Counted from the stretch's first letter, positions 1-8,867 are shown. The stretch is DNA of 29,576 nucleotides from Acinetobacter sp. UBA3106 (GCA_002365595.1 DFAM01000019.1:59527-89102), one strand, 5' to 3'. Notes: generated by a model not told the origin, from the letters alone. Numbers and translations are program-made.

Positions 1-1415
1 ATATCCCACAGGTCATGATGGGTAGTCTGGAAATTCCACACCAATTTACCCGTAGTTGCATTCAATGCAAGCATCGAGTTTGCATAACGCTCATCTAACT
101 CGGTACGGTGGCCGCCATAAATATCCGGCGTACCAACACCCGTTGGAACATAGACAATGTCTAATTCCGCATCATAGGCTAAAGGTGCCCAGGCGTTTGG
201 AGAGTTGTGAACGAATTTTTGACCTGGAGCAGGAATCGCATTTGGATCTTCAGCACCGGTATCAAATACCCAAAGAAGTTCACCGGTATTGACGTCATAA
301 CCACGGATCACACCCGATGGTTCTTCAGTCGAATAGTTGTCGGTTGTTGAACCTGCAATGATAATGGTGGTACCGGTAATTACAGGAGGTGAAGTTGGAA
401 TATAACCTCCTGGATACGGGAATGGCATGTCTTTTTGCAGATCAACTTGACCATTTTTACCGAAGTCAGAACATGGTTTACCTGTATTTGGATTTACCGC
501 AACCAGACGACCATCATTCACCGGCAGAATTACTTTCTGTGGACATTCAGCAGAGCTAGATTTTTTAGCTGCCAAACTCGCTTCAAAACCAGCAGTATTG
601 TTTACGTCATAATAAGACACGCCACGACAGGTTAAATGCTGATAAGTATTATCTGCTTTAAGAACCGGATCGTAAGTCCATTTTGCCTTACCTGTTGCAG
701 GATCAAGTGCTGTCAATTTCTGATGGGTAGTACACATGTACATGTTGTTACCCACTTTAATTGGCGTGACCTGATTGGTGGTTTCACCTGAGTCATTTTC
801 AGTTTTAAACTCACCAGTATGGTATTCCCAAGCCAGCTCCAGATCTTTTACGTTTTCAGAGTTAATTTGTTTTAACGGAGAATAACGTAAACCTGACTGA
901 GTACGGCCATAAGCAGGCCAGTCTTCATCGGCCACACCCGGAATCGCTTTATGCGCTGCAGGCTGTTGAGTTTTTAACTCACCACGAATTTCCTGTGGAT
1001 CGTTAAAGATTGAGTAAATCATCACCAAAATAGTGATGACCAAAGAACCGCCTAAAGCAAGCTTGGCAGTTTTCGCATTATCAAAACCGCGAGTAACTGT
1101 AGGAATCAGCAATGCCAGACCAAAGAGACCTAAAATATCTAGACGTGGCGCTAATGCGAAGAAGTCAGAACCGACTTCCCATAGGCCCCAGATCACGGTT
1201 CCTAATACAAATGCAGCATAGACGAAAAGAGCTGCGCTCTTACGTTTTTGCAATAAAACTGCGGTCGCAATAAAGAGAATACCTGCAATGATGTAGTACC
1301 AAGACCCACCAAGCACTGCAAGATAAATCCCGCCGAGCAGCAGTCCTAAACCGAAAATGGCAGCAAGCACCGCCAAAACCGTTTTCAGTACTGAACCTGA
1401 AGACGAAGTATTCAT
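1..1415 (-). CDS. gcd: Membrane-bound PQQ-dependent glucose dehydrogenase, 5' part (runs off the left edge)
   Basis: Oxidises glucose to gluconolactone on the periplasmic side with PQQ as cofactor and passes electrons to ubiquinone in the inner membrane. The ATG at 1415 is preceded by a weak AGGTG. The 471 visible codons start with about five membrane segments (residues 10-140, ending near YSIFNDPQEI), then the quinoprotein beta-propeller opens with DWPAYGRTQSGLRYSPL (166-182). H260 in the HLTCRGV motif and D468 in HHDLWD (466-471) match, from memory, residues important for PQQ and glucose in the family. Many stretches agree with the Acinetobacter calcoaceticus GdhA sequence as I recall it (for example NDSGETTNQVTPI), which favours glucose dehydrogenase over the related quinate dehydrogenase QuiA. 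The family is about 800 residues, so roughly the last 330 lie outside the window. It is codirectional with the porin at 1577-2854. Confidence 0.93.
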   Translation of the reverse strand, partial: MNTSSSGSVLKTVLAVLAAIFGLGLLLGGIYLAVLGGSWYYIIAGILFIATAVLLQKRKSAALFVYAAFVLGTVIWGLWEVGSDFFALAPRLDILGLFGLALLIPTVTRGFDNAKTAKLALGGSLVITILVMIYSIFNDPQEIRGELKTQQPAAHKAIPGVADEDWPAYGRTQSGLRYSPLKQINSENVKDLELAWEYHTGEFKTENDSGETTNQVTPIKVGNNMYMCTTHQKLTALDPATGKAKWTYDPVLKADNTYQHLTCRGVSYYDVNNTAGFEASLAAKKSSSAECPQKVILPVNDGRLVAVNPNTGKPCSDFGKNGQVDLQKDMPFPYPGGYIPTSPPVITGTTIIIAGSTTDNYSTEEPSGVIRGYDVNTGELLWVFDTGAEDPNAIPAPGQKFVHNSPNAWAPLAYDAELDIVYVPTGVGTPDIYGGHRTELDERYANSMLALNATTGKLVWNFQTTHHDLWD

Positions 1416-1444
1416 ATTGAACACCTATAAAAAATTGGTTGAAA

Positions 1445-1467
1445 GCTCATAGGACGCACCTATGAGC
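1445..1467 (-). terminator. Perfect 9-bp hairpin between the porin gene and gcd
   Basis: GCTCATAGG (1445-1453) and CCTATGAGC (1459-1467) form a perfect stem with a 5-nt loop. Read on the minus strand, the stem is followed by TTTCAACCAATTTTTT, a broken U-tract. It could be a leaky terminator or an RNA-processing stem that makes gcd expression lower than that of the upstream porin. On the plus strand there is no U-tract. Confidence 0.5.
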
Positions 1468-1576
1468 ACCATAATTTGAGTTCTTAGTTATAAATACATC
1501 CACGCTGTAAGCGCTTTTATCAATGCATAAAATTGCTCAAGCTTTCAACAGTGTATTTGCAACTAAAAACTTGAGA

Positions 1577-2854
1577 TTAGAACGAGGTATTAAATTTAAT
1601 ACCGCCGACCCATGCATTTTCGCCATTTTTATATGCGCCAACATGATGAACATATTGCACATTTGGACGGATGGTTAACCAGTTGGTTGCATGGATACCG
1701 TAATAAATTTCAGCATCATATTCTTCGTTCTGTAGACCACGGGCGTCTACATTATTATTGGTGATGTTTGCAGCATTGACATCATCATTGATATTGATCC
1801 GGGCGACACCGATCGCGATCTCATCTTGAGGACGGGAATCCATTAAGCCTTTATAGACCAAACCAATATTTTGCATGTCGCTGACTTTGTTTGTGTCGCT
1901 ATCATGTACAGTTAAGTTTACAAAGCCACTCAAGCCACGTGATGCATCACCTTGATGAGCCGTTAGTTGCTGTTTGGCAACCACCCAACCACCTTGTTTG
2001 TGGTCAGTTTTAGTCGCATCTGTAATTTCTGCAGCATCAACAGTGCTGTAGTAATAACCGGCACGGTATTCACCCGGAAGTTTTGCCGCACCGAGTTTTG
2101 GTGTCCACACCACTTCAGCAGGAATCATTGCACCTTTAGAGCCATCGGTACTTAAATTGAAACCTTTGCCACGTTCCAGATTTTCAGGGTTATATTCATA
2201 TGCACCGACTTGTGCATAGACTTCTGGAGTGACGTTATACTTGAACCGTGCAGCCCATTGGCTCACCGGCCAGTTAAACCACTGGTCACCGACCCAGTTC
2301 CCGACTTGAGAACCACACAGTGCCAAGTTCTGGAAATCACAATCGAAGCTGTTGAAATCTTCACCTTCACCAAAACGACCGACTTTGACATCTAACTTCT
2401 GGTCCAGGAATTTTTTCTTGATCCAGAAATCAGTTAAACGCCAGGTTTGACCACGGCCCCATACTTCTTGTACAGAACTGAGATGACTATTTAAGGCATC
2501 TGAAGTATTCGACAAATTACGACCATTACGCTCAGTCACGGTAATTTGAGCTTCAGTATCTTGCCAGCCTAAAATTTTGTTTAAATCGAAATGAGCACCA
2601 ATTGCAAACTGATCTGCATATTCAGTGCCACCATTAGAATGATGGTCTGAGTCCAGTAAAGTGGCAACTTCACCGGTATAACCCAAACTAAAGTCATAAC
2701 CTTTTTGCTGTAATGCTGTACGTTGACCGTTCCAGTCGCCAAACATCCACTGACTTTGTGAGTCAAAAGCTTCAGCTGCATGTGCAGTATGGAATGCACA
2801 GCTTAAAGATATTAGGCTCACGCTAAAACCGAACGTGCTACATAATTTCTTCAC
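1577..2854 (-). CDS. OprB-family carbohydrate-selective porin
   Basis: Outer-membrane beta-barrel for passive sugar uptake. The 425-residue protein has a signal peptide ending near AHA|AE (residue 27), the early motif WMFGDWNGQRTAL seen in OprB porins, alternating beta-strand sequence, and a C-terminal phenylalanine (GGIKFNTSF) as expected for BamA-dependent insertion. The start is GTG at 2854, with AAAGG about 9 nt upstream; no better in-frame ATG is seen. It lies immediately upstream of the glucose dehydrogenase on the same strand, with 161 bp between them containing a hairpin, which fits glucose entry feeding periplasmic oxidation. QuiX, a porin next to quinate dehydrogenase, is a related alternative, but the neighbour here looks like gcd. 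Confidence 0.88.
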   Translation of the reverse strand: MKKLCSTFGFSVSLISLSCAFHTAHAAEAFDSQSQWMFGDWNGQRTALQQKGYDFSLGYTGEVATLLDSDHHSNGGTEYADQFAIGAHFDLNKILGWQDTEAQITVTERNGRNLSNTSDALNSHLSSVQEVWGRGQTWRLTDFWIKKKFLDQKLDVKVGRFGEGEDFNSFDCDFQNLALCGSQVGNWVGDQWFNWPVSQWAARFKYNVTPEVYAQVGAYEYNPENLERGKGFNLSTDGSKGAMIPAEVVWTPKLGAAKLPGEYRAGYYYSTVDAAEITDATKTDHKQGGWVVAKQQLTAHQGDASRGLSGFVNLTVHDSDTNKVSDMQNIGLVYKGLMDSRPQDEIAIGVARININDDVNAANITNNNVDARGLQNEEYDAEIYYGIHATNWLTIRPNVQYVHHVGAYKNGENAWVGGIKFNTSF

Positions 2855-2975
2855 AGTAGATTACCTTTATATCATTTTGTAATACATATATAGTACTCTT
2901 GTTTATTATGTAACTTTTAGTACAATTTGTTAATCTATTGTTTTATATATTAATATTTTTTAATATCTATTAAAC

Positions 2976-4094
2976 TTACCAATCTCCGGCGCCTAAATTC
3001 TGTCCGATATATAGATATTTTGTCTTAGAACGCGAAAATTTGATCGGACAGGCCAGCTGTGTTTCGGTCTGTTGACTGTCGGGATGTAGCGGTACTTCTA
3101 CCGTCCATTGGCGCTGTTTGGCCAAAGTAGAATCCAAGGCCTCATCCAGATTTAAAACCGGCTCTACACATACGTCCTGCTGCGCAAACAGCATTTTCCA
3201 TTCTGCAAAAGTTCGACTTTTAATTTTTTCCCGCAGCGCCTGTTTCACGCTTTGCTGATCTTCTAGGTTAAATGAAGCCCCTTTTTCACCCAGTATGGGA
3301 AGATCTAAAATTTGCGCCAATCTGGTCATAAACTGTGGTTCCAGACTTCCAATCGATAAATAACGACCATCCTGAGTCTGATAATAGTCATAAAAGCTGC
3401 CGCCATTTAAATGCGACTGTTCCGGAAATTGTTTGGTATTTCCTGCCAATGTTGCAGCTGCAGCCATATTATTTAAAGTGGCCACACAATCCGTCATCGA
3501 AATATCAATATATTGTCCTAAACCGCTTTGCTCACGCTCAACCACGGCAGCCAAAATACCAATCACAGCATGTAAGGAGCCTCCGGCAACATCGGCCACC
3601 TGAATACCCAAGGCTGGCGGTCCACCTTCCTGGCGGCCACTATGTCCTGCAATTCCAGACAAAGCCAGATAGTTGATGTCATGCCCGGCTTTATCTTTAT
3701 AACTTCCGGTTTGGCCATAGCCGGTAATGGAACAATAAATCAGTCGAGGGTTTAGTGCGCTCAGTGTTGCATAATCTAGACCCAGGCGCTGCATCACCCC
3801 AGGTCTGAACTGCTCAACCACAATATCGTATTCATTAATTTTCTTTTTAATCAGTTCGATATTCTGTGCATCTTTTAAATCCAGCGCGATCGACTGTTTA
3901 TTGCGGTTCAAATAATTGTGTGCTGTTGCCTGCCCATTGGCATAAGGCGGTAATAACCGGATCAGATCCGGACGGGTTGGCGATTCAATATGAATCACTT
4001 CTGCACCGAGGTCCGCCAGATACAAAGTGGCAAATGGACCGGGAAGTAAAGTGGAAAAATCAAGTACTTTTAATCCTTTTAAAGCCGTAGTCAT
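2976..4094 (-). CDS. CaiB/BaiF family protein, alpha-methylacyl-CoA racemase-like
   Basis: Family III CoA-transferase fold, 372 residues. The three residues that distinguish alpha-methylacyl-CoA racemases are all present: H138 in GHDINYLALSG, D168 in VADVAGGS and E252 in GSLEPQF. In that subfamily they deprotonate and reprotonate the alpha carbon of 2-methylacyl-CoA, allowing (2R)-branched acyl chains to enter beta-oxidation. The ordinary CoA-transferases share only the Asp, so I favour racemase over transferase. The start at 4094 (MTTALKGLKVLDFS) is the family-typical N-terminus. It is transcribed divergently from the AraC-family regulator at 4312 and sits next to thiolase and hydratase/dehydrogenase genes, consistent with a branched-chain acyl-CoA pathway. 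The substrate is inferred. Confidence 0.85.
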   Translation of the reverse strand: MTTALKGLKVLDFSTLLPGPFATLYLADLGAEVIHIESPTRPDLIRLLPPYANGQATAHNYLNRNKQSIALDLKDAQNIELIKKKINEYDIVVEQFRPGVMQRLGLDYATLSALNPRLIYCSITGYGQTGSYKDKAGHDINYLALSGIAGHSGRQEGGPPALGIQVADVAGGSLHAVIGILAAVVEREQSGLGQYIDISMTDCVATLNNMAAAATLAGNTKQFPEQSHLNGGSFYDYYQTQDGRYLSIGSLEPQFMTRLAQILDLPILGEKGASFNLEDQQSVKQALREKIKSRTFAEWKMLFAQQDVCVEPVLNLDEALDSTLAKQRQWTVEVPLHPDSQQTETQLACPIKFSRSKTKYLYIGQNLGAGDW

Positions 4095-4174
4095 ATCCGG
4101 TTTTTCTCTTTTTCTATTGATTTAATATGCATATTAGAAATATAAAACTAACAAAACAATGTCATGTTCAGCCA

Positions 4175-4237
4175 TTTACCTTGATCATTTCGGCAATTTA
4201 AGATGTAAATAAGGTAAAACAACTATTGTAAATTGCC
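4175..4237. promoter_or_regulatory. Interleaved inverted repeats in the racemase/AraC divergent promoter region
   Basis: Four arms lie in the divergent intergenic region: TTTACCTT (4175-4182) is the exact reverse complement of AAGGTAAA (4211-4218), and GGCAATTTA (4192-4200) of TAAATTGCC (4229-4237). The arm centres are about 36-37 bp apart in both pairs and the pairs interleave. This could be an array of regulator half-sites; no binding protein can be named from sequence alone. Confidence 0.4.
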
Positions 4238-4311
4238 ACCCAAACATTTTTTAGCGTCATTTAGGTCAACTGCAAGTGAATACAAAAGAGAAAGAGACTG
4301 AAGGATTTAAC

Positions 4312-5322
4312 ATGAGTCGCGATACGATCAGTATCCACTTCGTCAATGCGGCTCTAACCGGCGTAAAACGTCTTGGCATGGACGTCGAAACTTTATTGTC
4401 ACATGTGGGCATTGAAGCGGAATTATTACGTCAGCCTAAAGCGCGTATTTCTCCTGAACAATACACCCGATTTATTAAGATGTTATGGATGGTGACCCAG
4501 GACGAACATGTCGGCTTTGATGTACAGCCACGTCGTTTGGGCACTTTTGCCATTATGTGTCAGTTGATTATTCACGCGAAAACGCTAGGAGATGCCTTAG
4601 AGCTTTCTTCACAGTTTTATAAACTGTTTGGCGATGAATGGTCGGTGACTTTAGAACGTGACAAACACGAAGCACGTCTGGTTCCCCTCATTCCAAAAAG
4701 CATGGATCCCGATCATTTCATTACCGAAAGCATGCTGATGATCTGGCACGGTTTGGCCTCCTGGCTCATCGAACGCCGTATTCCGCTAGAACGGGTTCAT
4801 TTTGGCTATCCACGTCCAGCACATGCCGATGAATACGATGCCTTGTTCTTTGCGCCGGTGATGCAATTCGATGCGCCACGTACCGAAATTACCTTTGCTG
4901 CAGATTATCTGGATTTACCGCTGCGTCAAAATGAAGATACGCTGGAAGAATTCCTGAAAGCTGCGCCTGCACAGTTGCTGGTTAAATTCAAAAACACCAA
5001 CTCGCTTACCTCACGTATTCGTGAAGTTTTAAAGAGCCAGATTGGTGAGGAAATGCCAACCTTAAATGATGTGGCATCAATGTTATACCTTTCTCCGCAA
5101 ACCTTACGTCGCCGCCTGGCTGCGGAAGGCAAAAGCTATCAGGGTGTGAAAGATGCCTTGCGCCGTGATGCGGCCATTCACCTGTTGCTGAATCCTGGTT
5201 TGACCTTGGAAGATGTCGCACAGCAGGTCGGCTTTAGTGAAACCAGTACCTTCCACCGTGCCTTCAAAAAATGGACCGGGGTAACACCAGGTTTATATCG
5301 TCAGCTGCATGGTTATCATTGA
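4312..5322 (+). CDS. AraC-family transcriptional regulator with Arabinose_bd-type N-terminal domain
   Basis: A DNA-binding regulator of 336 residues. The N-terminal two-thirds matches the PF12625-type sensor domain (ISPEQYTRFIKMLW, RRLGTFAIMCQLIIHA). The C-terminal AraC HTH pair covers about residues 240-335, with LNDVASMLYLSPQTLRRRL as the first helix-turn-helix and LTLEDVAQQVGFSETSTFHR as the second. The ATG at 4312 has GAAGGA six bases upstream and gives a family-typical length; an in-frame GTG at 4276 lacks such a site. It is divergent from the racemase and codirectional with the thiolase/hydratase pair, so it probably activates one or both in response to an acyl-CoA-related ligand (inference). 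A strong terminator follows, so it is transcribed separately from the downstream pair. Confidence 0.9.
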   Translation: MSRDTISIHFVNAALTGVKRLGMDVETLLSHVGIEAELLRQPKARISPEQYTRFIKMLWMVTQDEHVGFDVQPRRLGTFAIMCQLIIHAKTLGDALELSSQFYKLFGDEWSVTLERDKHEARLVPLIPKSMDPDHFITESMLMIWHGLASWLIERRIPLERVHFGYPRPAHADEYDALFFAPVMQFDAPRTEITFAADYLDLPLRQNEDTLEEFLKAAPAQLLVKFKNTNSLTSRIREVLKSQIGEEMPTLNDVASMLYLSPQTLRRRLAAEGKSYQGVKDALRRDAAIHLLLNPGLTLEDVAQQVGFSETSTFHRAFKKWTGVTPGLYRQLHGYH

Positions 5323-5352
5323 TCATCCACTCACTTTTAGTTTCTCTCTATG

Positions 5353-5377
5353 CCCAGATTTCGATCTGGGTTTTTTT
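5353..5377 (+). terminator. Rho-independent terminator after the AraC regulator
   Basis: CCCAGAT (5353-5359), a TTCG loop, ATCTGGG (5364-5370) and seven T form a textbook intrinsic terminator with a stable UUCG tetraloop. Confidence 0.92.
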
Positions 5378-5415
5378 ATTGACCAAAAACATCATCTGAC
5401 CTGATCCGTTCTCGT

Positions 5416-5452
5416 CATTGCACTTCAAAAATTAATCATTACACTCAAAAAA
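5416..5452 (+). promoter_or_regulatory. Direct repeats 21 bp apart upstream of the thiolase gene (candidate AraC-family operator)
   Basis: CATTGCACTTCAAAAA (5416-5431) and CATTACACTCAAAAAA (5437-5452) are imperfect direct repeats whose starts are 21 bp apart, two helical turns. Known AraC-family activators often bind direct half-sites with this spacing close to the promoter, and such a regulator is encoded immediately upstream. The link is inference. Confidence 0.45.
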
Positions 5453-5487
5453 GGATAAAAATTTTAAAGTCATAAAAGGGAAATGCT

Positions 5488-6693
5488 ATGAGCGAGGCCT
5501 ATATCATTGATGCCATTCGCACACCACGCGGAAAAGGGAAAAAAGACGGTTCACTGCATGCGGTGAAACCGATTAGCTTACTGACTGGATTGCTGAATGA
5601 ACTTCAGGTTCGCCATCAGCTCGATACCTCTAAAGTTGATGACATCGTGTTGGGTTGTGTCACCCCGATTGGCGACCAAGGAGCCGACATTGCCAAAACC
5701 GCAGCCATCGCCGCAGGTTGGGACAATGACGTGGCTGGTGTGCAGATCAACCGCTTTTGTGCATCAGGCCTCGAAGCCGTGAACCTGGCCGCACAAAAAG
5801 TCCGTTCAGGCTGGGAAGATGTTGTGGTTGCCGGCGGTGTTGAATCCATGTCGCGTGTGCCAATGGGTTCAGATGGCGGACCCTGGGCACTGGATCCTGA
5901 AACCAATATGGCTTGTGAATTTATTCCGCAAGGGATTGGTGCCGACCTAATTGCCACCATTGATGGCTATAGTCGTGCCGATGTTGATGCCTTTGCTGCC
6001 GATTCACAGAAAAAAGCCGCTGCCGCTCAAGCCAACGGCTATTTCAACAAATCAGTTGTGCCGGTAAAAGATAAAGCCGGTGTGGTGATTTTGGATAAAG
6101 ATGAATTTATTAAACCGACTACTACGGCAGAAGGTCTAGGCAAACTCAATCCAAGTTTTGCCATGATGGGACAGATGGGCTTCGATGCTATTGCCCTGCA
6201 AAAATATCCTGAAGTAGGAGCTGTGAATCACGTACATCACGCAGGCAATTCTTCCGGCATCGTTGATGGTGCAGCGGTTGTTCTGGTGGCTTCAGAAAAA
6301 GCAGTCAAGGAACAAGGTTTAAAACCGCGTGCCAAAGTATTATCGACTGCACTGGTAGGTACCGATCCGACCATCATGTTGACCGGCCCTGCTCCTGCTG
6401 CACGTAAAGCTTTGGAAAAAGCCGGTCTAAGCATTGATGATATTGACCTGTTTGAAGTAAACGAAGCCTTTGCTGCCGTGGTGATGCGTTTCATTACTGA
6501 GCTCAATATTGACCCTGCCAAAGTCAATGTGAACGGCGGTGCAATCGCGATGGGACATCCACTCGGTGCAACCGGTGCCATGATCTTGGGCACACTTTTG
6601 GATGAATTAGAGCGTCAAGGTAAAAAACGTGGTCTTGCAACGCTTTGTGTCGGTGGCGGTATGGGCATCGCGACCATTATTGAATTGGTATAA
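5488..6693 (+). CDS. Acetyl-CoA C-acyltransferase (thiolase)
   Basis: Thiolytic cleavage of 3-ketoacyl-CoA, the last beta-oxidation step. The 401-residue protein has the full thiolase set: nucleophile Cys91 in NRFCASGLEAV, His357 in GGAIAMGHPLGATGA, and Cys387 in LATLCVGGGMG. The N-terminus AYIIDAIRTPRGKGKKDG is typical. The start ATG at 5488 follows AAGGGAAA. The hydratase/dehydrogenase fusion begins only 11 bp after its stop, so the two form an operon and probably a trifunctional-type complex. The order thiolase then FadB-like is the reverse of the E. coli fadBA operon, so this is more likely a second, specialised set than the canonical fadBA; I give no symbol for that reason. Biosynthetic acetoacetyl-CoA thiolase is a less likely alternative. 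Confidence 0.93.
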   Translation: MSEAYIIDAIRTPRGKGKKDGSLHAVKPISLLTGLLNELQVRHQLDTSKVDDIVLGCVTPIGDQGADIAKTAAIAAGWDNDVAGVQINRFCASGLEAVNLAAQKVRSGWEDVVVAGGVESMSRVPMGSDGGPWALDPETNMACEFIPQGIGADLIATIDGYSRADVDAFAADSQKKAAAAQANGYFNKSVVPVKDKAGVVILDKDEFIKPTTTAEGLGKLNPSFAMMGQMGFDAIALQKYPEVGAVNHVHHAGNSSGIVDGAAVVLVASEKAVKEQGLKPRAKVLSTALVGTDPTIMLTGPAPAARKALEKAGLSIDDIDLFEVNEAFAAVVMRFITELNIDPAKVNVNGGAIAMGHPLGATGAMILGTLLDELERQGKKRGLATLCVGGGMGIATIIELV

Positions 6694-6704
6694 GGAGAAA
6701 AATA

Positions 6705-8840
6705 ATGAGTGCAATTCAATTTGAAAAAAATGCCGACAATATCGTGATTCTCACTTTAGATTCTCCAAACCAGTCTGCCAATACCATGAATGCAGATTTC
6801 CGCAACGCCTTAACGGAAACTGTGGAAAAGCTCAAAGCCGATGAAAATATCGCAGGAATTATTTTCCGTTCCGCGAAAAAAACCTTCTTTGCAGGCGGTG
6901 ATCTGGATGAGCTGATTCAAGCTACCCCTGAACATGCCACTGAATTCTTCAACATGATTGAAGAGATGAAAGCCAAGCTACGTTATATCGAAACCCGCGG
7001 CATTCCAGTCGTTGCAGCCTTGAATGGCACGGCACTGGGTGGCGGTTGGGAACTGGCTTTGTGCTGTCATCACCGTATTGCGCTGAATGATGCCAAAGCC
7101 AAATTTGGTTTGCCTGAAGTGACGCTTGGTTTATTGCCTGGCGGTGGCGGTATCGTACGGATGGTACGGTTACTTGGTTTGCAAAATGCATTTCCTTTAC
7201 TGATGGAAGGCAAACAATTTGGTGTCGATAAAGCCAAATCATTAGGGCTGATTCACGACACGGCAGATTCAGAACAGGAACTTTTGGACAAAGCCATTGC
7301 CTGGGTCAAAGCCAATCCGCAGTCTGTACAACCATTTGATGTTAAAGGCTATAAAATTCCGGGCGGCACCCCTTCCTCCCCACAAGTTGCTCAAGTATTG
7401 GCGATTGCCCCTGCTATGCTGCGTGACAAGACCAAAGGCTGTTACCCTGCGCCTGAAGCGATTATGGCGGCAGCGGTCGAAGGTGCTCAGGTCGATGTCG
7501 ATACCGCGCTGACCATTGAATCACGTTACTTTACCTATCTGGCCACCGGACAAATTTCCAAAAACATGATTGGAACCTTCTGGCATGGTTTAAATGCGAT
7601 TAAAGCTGGTGCCAGCCGTCCTAAAGATATTGCCAAATGGAAAGCCACTAAAGTTGGTATTTTAGGTGCCGGGATGATGGGTGCAGGCATTGCTTATGCC
7701 ACAGTATCTAAAGGCATTCAGGTTATTTTAAAAGATGTGTCTCTCGAGGCAGCCGAAAAAGGCAAAGCCTACAGCCAAAAGTTGCTGGATAAAAAAGTCT
7801 CTCAAGGTCGCCTGAGTACAGAAAAACGTGATCAGATGTTGAGTCTGATTACCGCAACAGCGAATGCGGCAGATTTACAAGGCTGTGAGCTGATGATTGA
7901 AGCCGTGTTTGAAAGTCCCGAGCTGAAAGCCAAAGTCACGCAAGAAGCCGAAAGCTATCTGGTTGATGGCGGTGTGATGGCATCTAATACCTCGACCTTG
8001 CCGATTACAACTTTGGCACAGGCCTCTAAAAATGATCAGAACTTTATAGGTCTGCATTTCTTTAGCCCGGTTGATAAAATGCAGCTGGTTGAAATCATCA
8101 AAGGAAAAAATACATCAAGTGAAACCCTAGCCAAGGCCTATGATTTTGTACAGCAAATTGGCAAAACCCCGATTGTGGTGAATGACAGTCGCGGCTTCTT
8201 TACCAGTCGCGTGTTTGGCACTTTTGTTCAGGAAGGCCTGCGTTTACTGGCTGAAGGAGTTCATCCTGCCAAAATTGAAATGGCCGCACTGAAAGCCGGT
8301 ATGCCGGTTGGGCCTCTTGCCATTCAGGATGAAGTCTCTCTGACCTTATCTGAACATGTCGCGACTGAAACACGTAAAGCCCTGCAAGCTGAAGGTAAAG
8401 AGCTACCACACTCAGGCGCCGACGATGTGATTCAAACCATGATTCACGAGTTTAACCGTAAAGGTAAGGCTGCAGGTGCAGGTTTCTATGACTATCCTGA
8501 AGGTGGTAAAAAACAGCTTTGGGAAGGTCTGAATCACTGGAAAAAAGACAATGCGATTTCTGAACAGGAAATGATTGACCGCTTTCTGTTTGTGCAATCT
8601 TTAGATACTTTGCGCTGCCTGGAAGAAGGTGTGCTGGAATCGGTGGTCGATGGCAATGTCGGCTCGATTTTCGGGATTGGTTTTGCTCCTTGGACCGGTG
8701 GAGCACTGCAGTTCCTCAATCAATATGGTTTGGAAAAAGCCTTACTTCGCGCGAATACCCTTGAAACAAAATACGGCGAGCGTTTTAAAGCACCACAGCG
8801 ATTAAAGGACAAAGTACAGGCAGGTGAAAAAATCCTTTAA
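6705..8840 (+). CDS. Bifunctional enoyl-CoA hydratase/3-hydroxyacyl-CoA dehydrogenase (FadB/FadJ-like)
   Basis: Carries out the two middle beta-oxidation steps. The 711 residues contain an N-terminal crotonase domain (about 1-200) with oxyanion-hole region FFAGGDLDEL (61-70) and both catalytic glutamates, E116 in GGGWELALC and E138 in LPEVTLG. A linker leads to the NAD-binding 3-hydroxyacyl-CoA dehydrogenase domain with VGILGAGMMGAGIA (about 317-330), SNTSTLPI, and catalytic H451 and E463 in GLHFFSPVDKMQLVEII. The C-terminal dehydrogenase repeats follow. Both active sites therefore look intact. AAGGAG lies just upstream of ATG 6705, and the gene is 11 bp downstream of the thiolase in the same operon. 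Chain-length or branching preference cannot be read from sequence; the racemase next door suggests methyl-branched substrates. Confidence 0.94.
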   Translation: MSAIQFEKNADNIVILTLDSPNQSANTMNADFRNALTETVEKLKADENIAGIIFRSAKKTFFAGGDLDELIQATPEHATEFFNMIEEMKAKLRYIETRGIPVVAALNGTALGGGWELALCCHHRIALNDAKAKFGLPEVTLGLLPGGGGIVRMVRLLGLQNAFPLLMEGKQFGVDKAKSLGLIHDTADSEQELLDKAIAWVKANPQSVQPFDVKGYKIPGGTPSSPQVAQVLAIAPAMLRDKTKGCYPAPEAIMAAAVEGAQVDVDTALTIESRYFTYLATGQISKNMIGTFWHGLNAIKAGASRPKDIAKWKATKVGILGAGMMGAGIAYATVSKGIQVILKDVSLEAAEKGKAYSQKLLDKKVSQGRLSTEKRDQMLSLITATANAADLQGCELMIEAVFESPELKAKVTQEAESYLVDGGVMASNTSTLPITTLAQASKNDQNFIGLHFFSPVDKMQLVEIIKGKNTSSETLAKAYDFVQQIGKTPIVVNDSRGFFTSRVFGTFVQEGLRLLAEGVHPAKIEMAALKAGMPVGPLAIQDEVSLTLSEHVATETRKALQAEGKELPHSGADDVIQTMIHEFNRKGKAAGAGFYDYPEGGKKQLWEGLNHWKKDNAISEQEMIDRFLFVQSLDTLRCLEEGVLESVVDGNVGSIFGIGFAPWTGGALQFLNQYGLEKALLRANTLETKYGERFKAPQRLKDKVQAGEKIL

Positions 8841-8867
8841 TTCTTTGCTTGTATAAGAAATATTTTC

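Noticed and set aside
5616..6593. Long minus-strand frames opposite the thiolase gene (114 and 118 codons)
   Set aside because: They are antisense shadows of a clearly coding, well-conserved gene and show no family resemblance.
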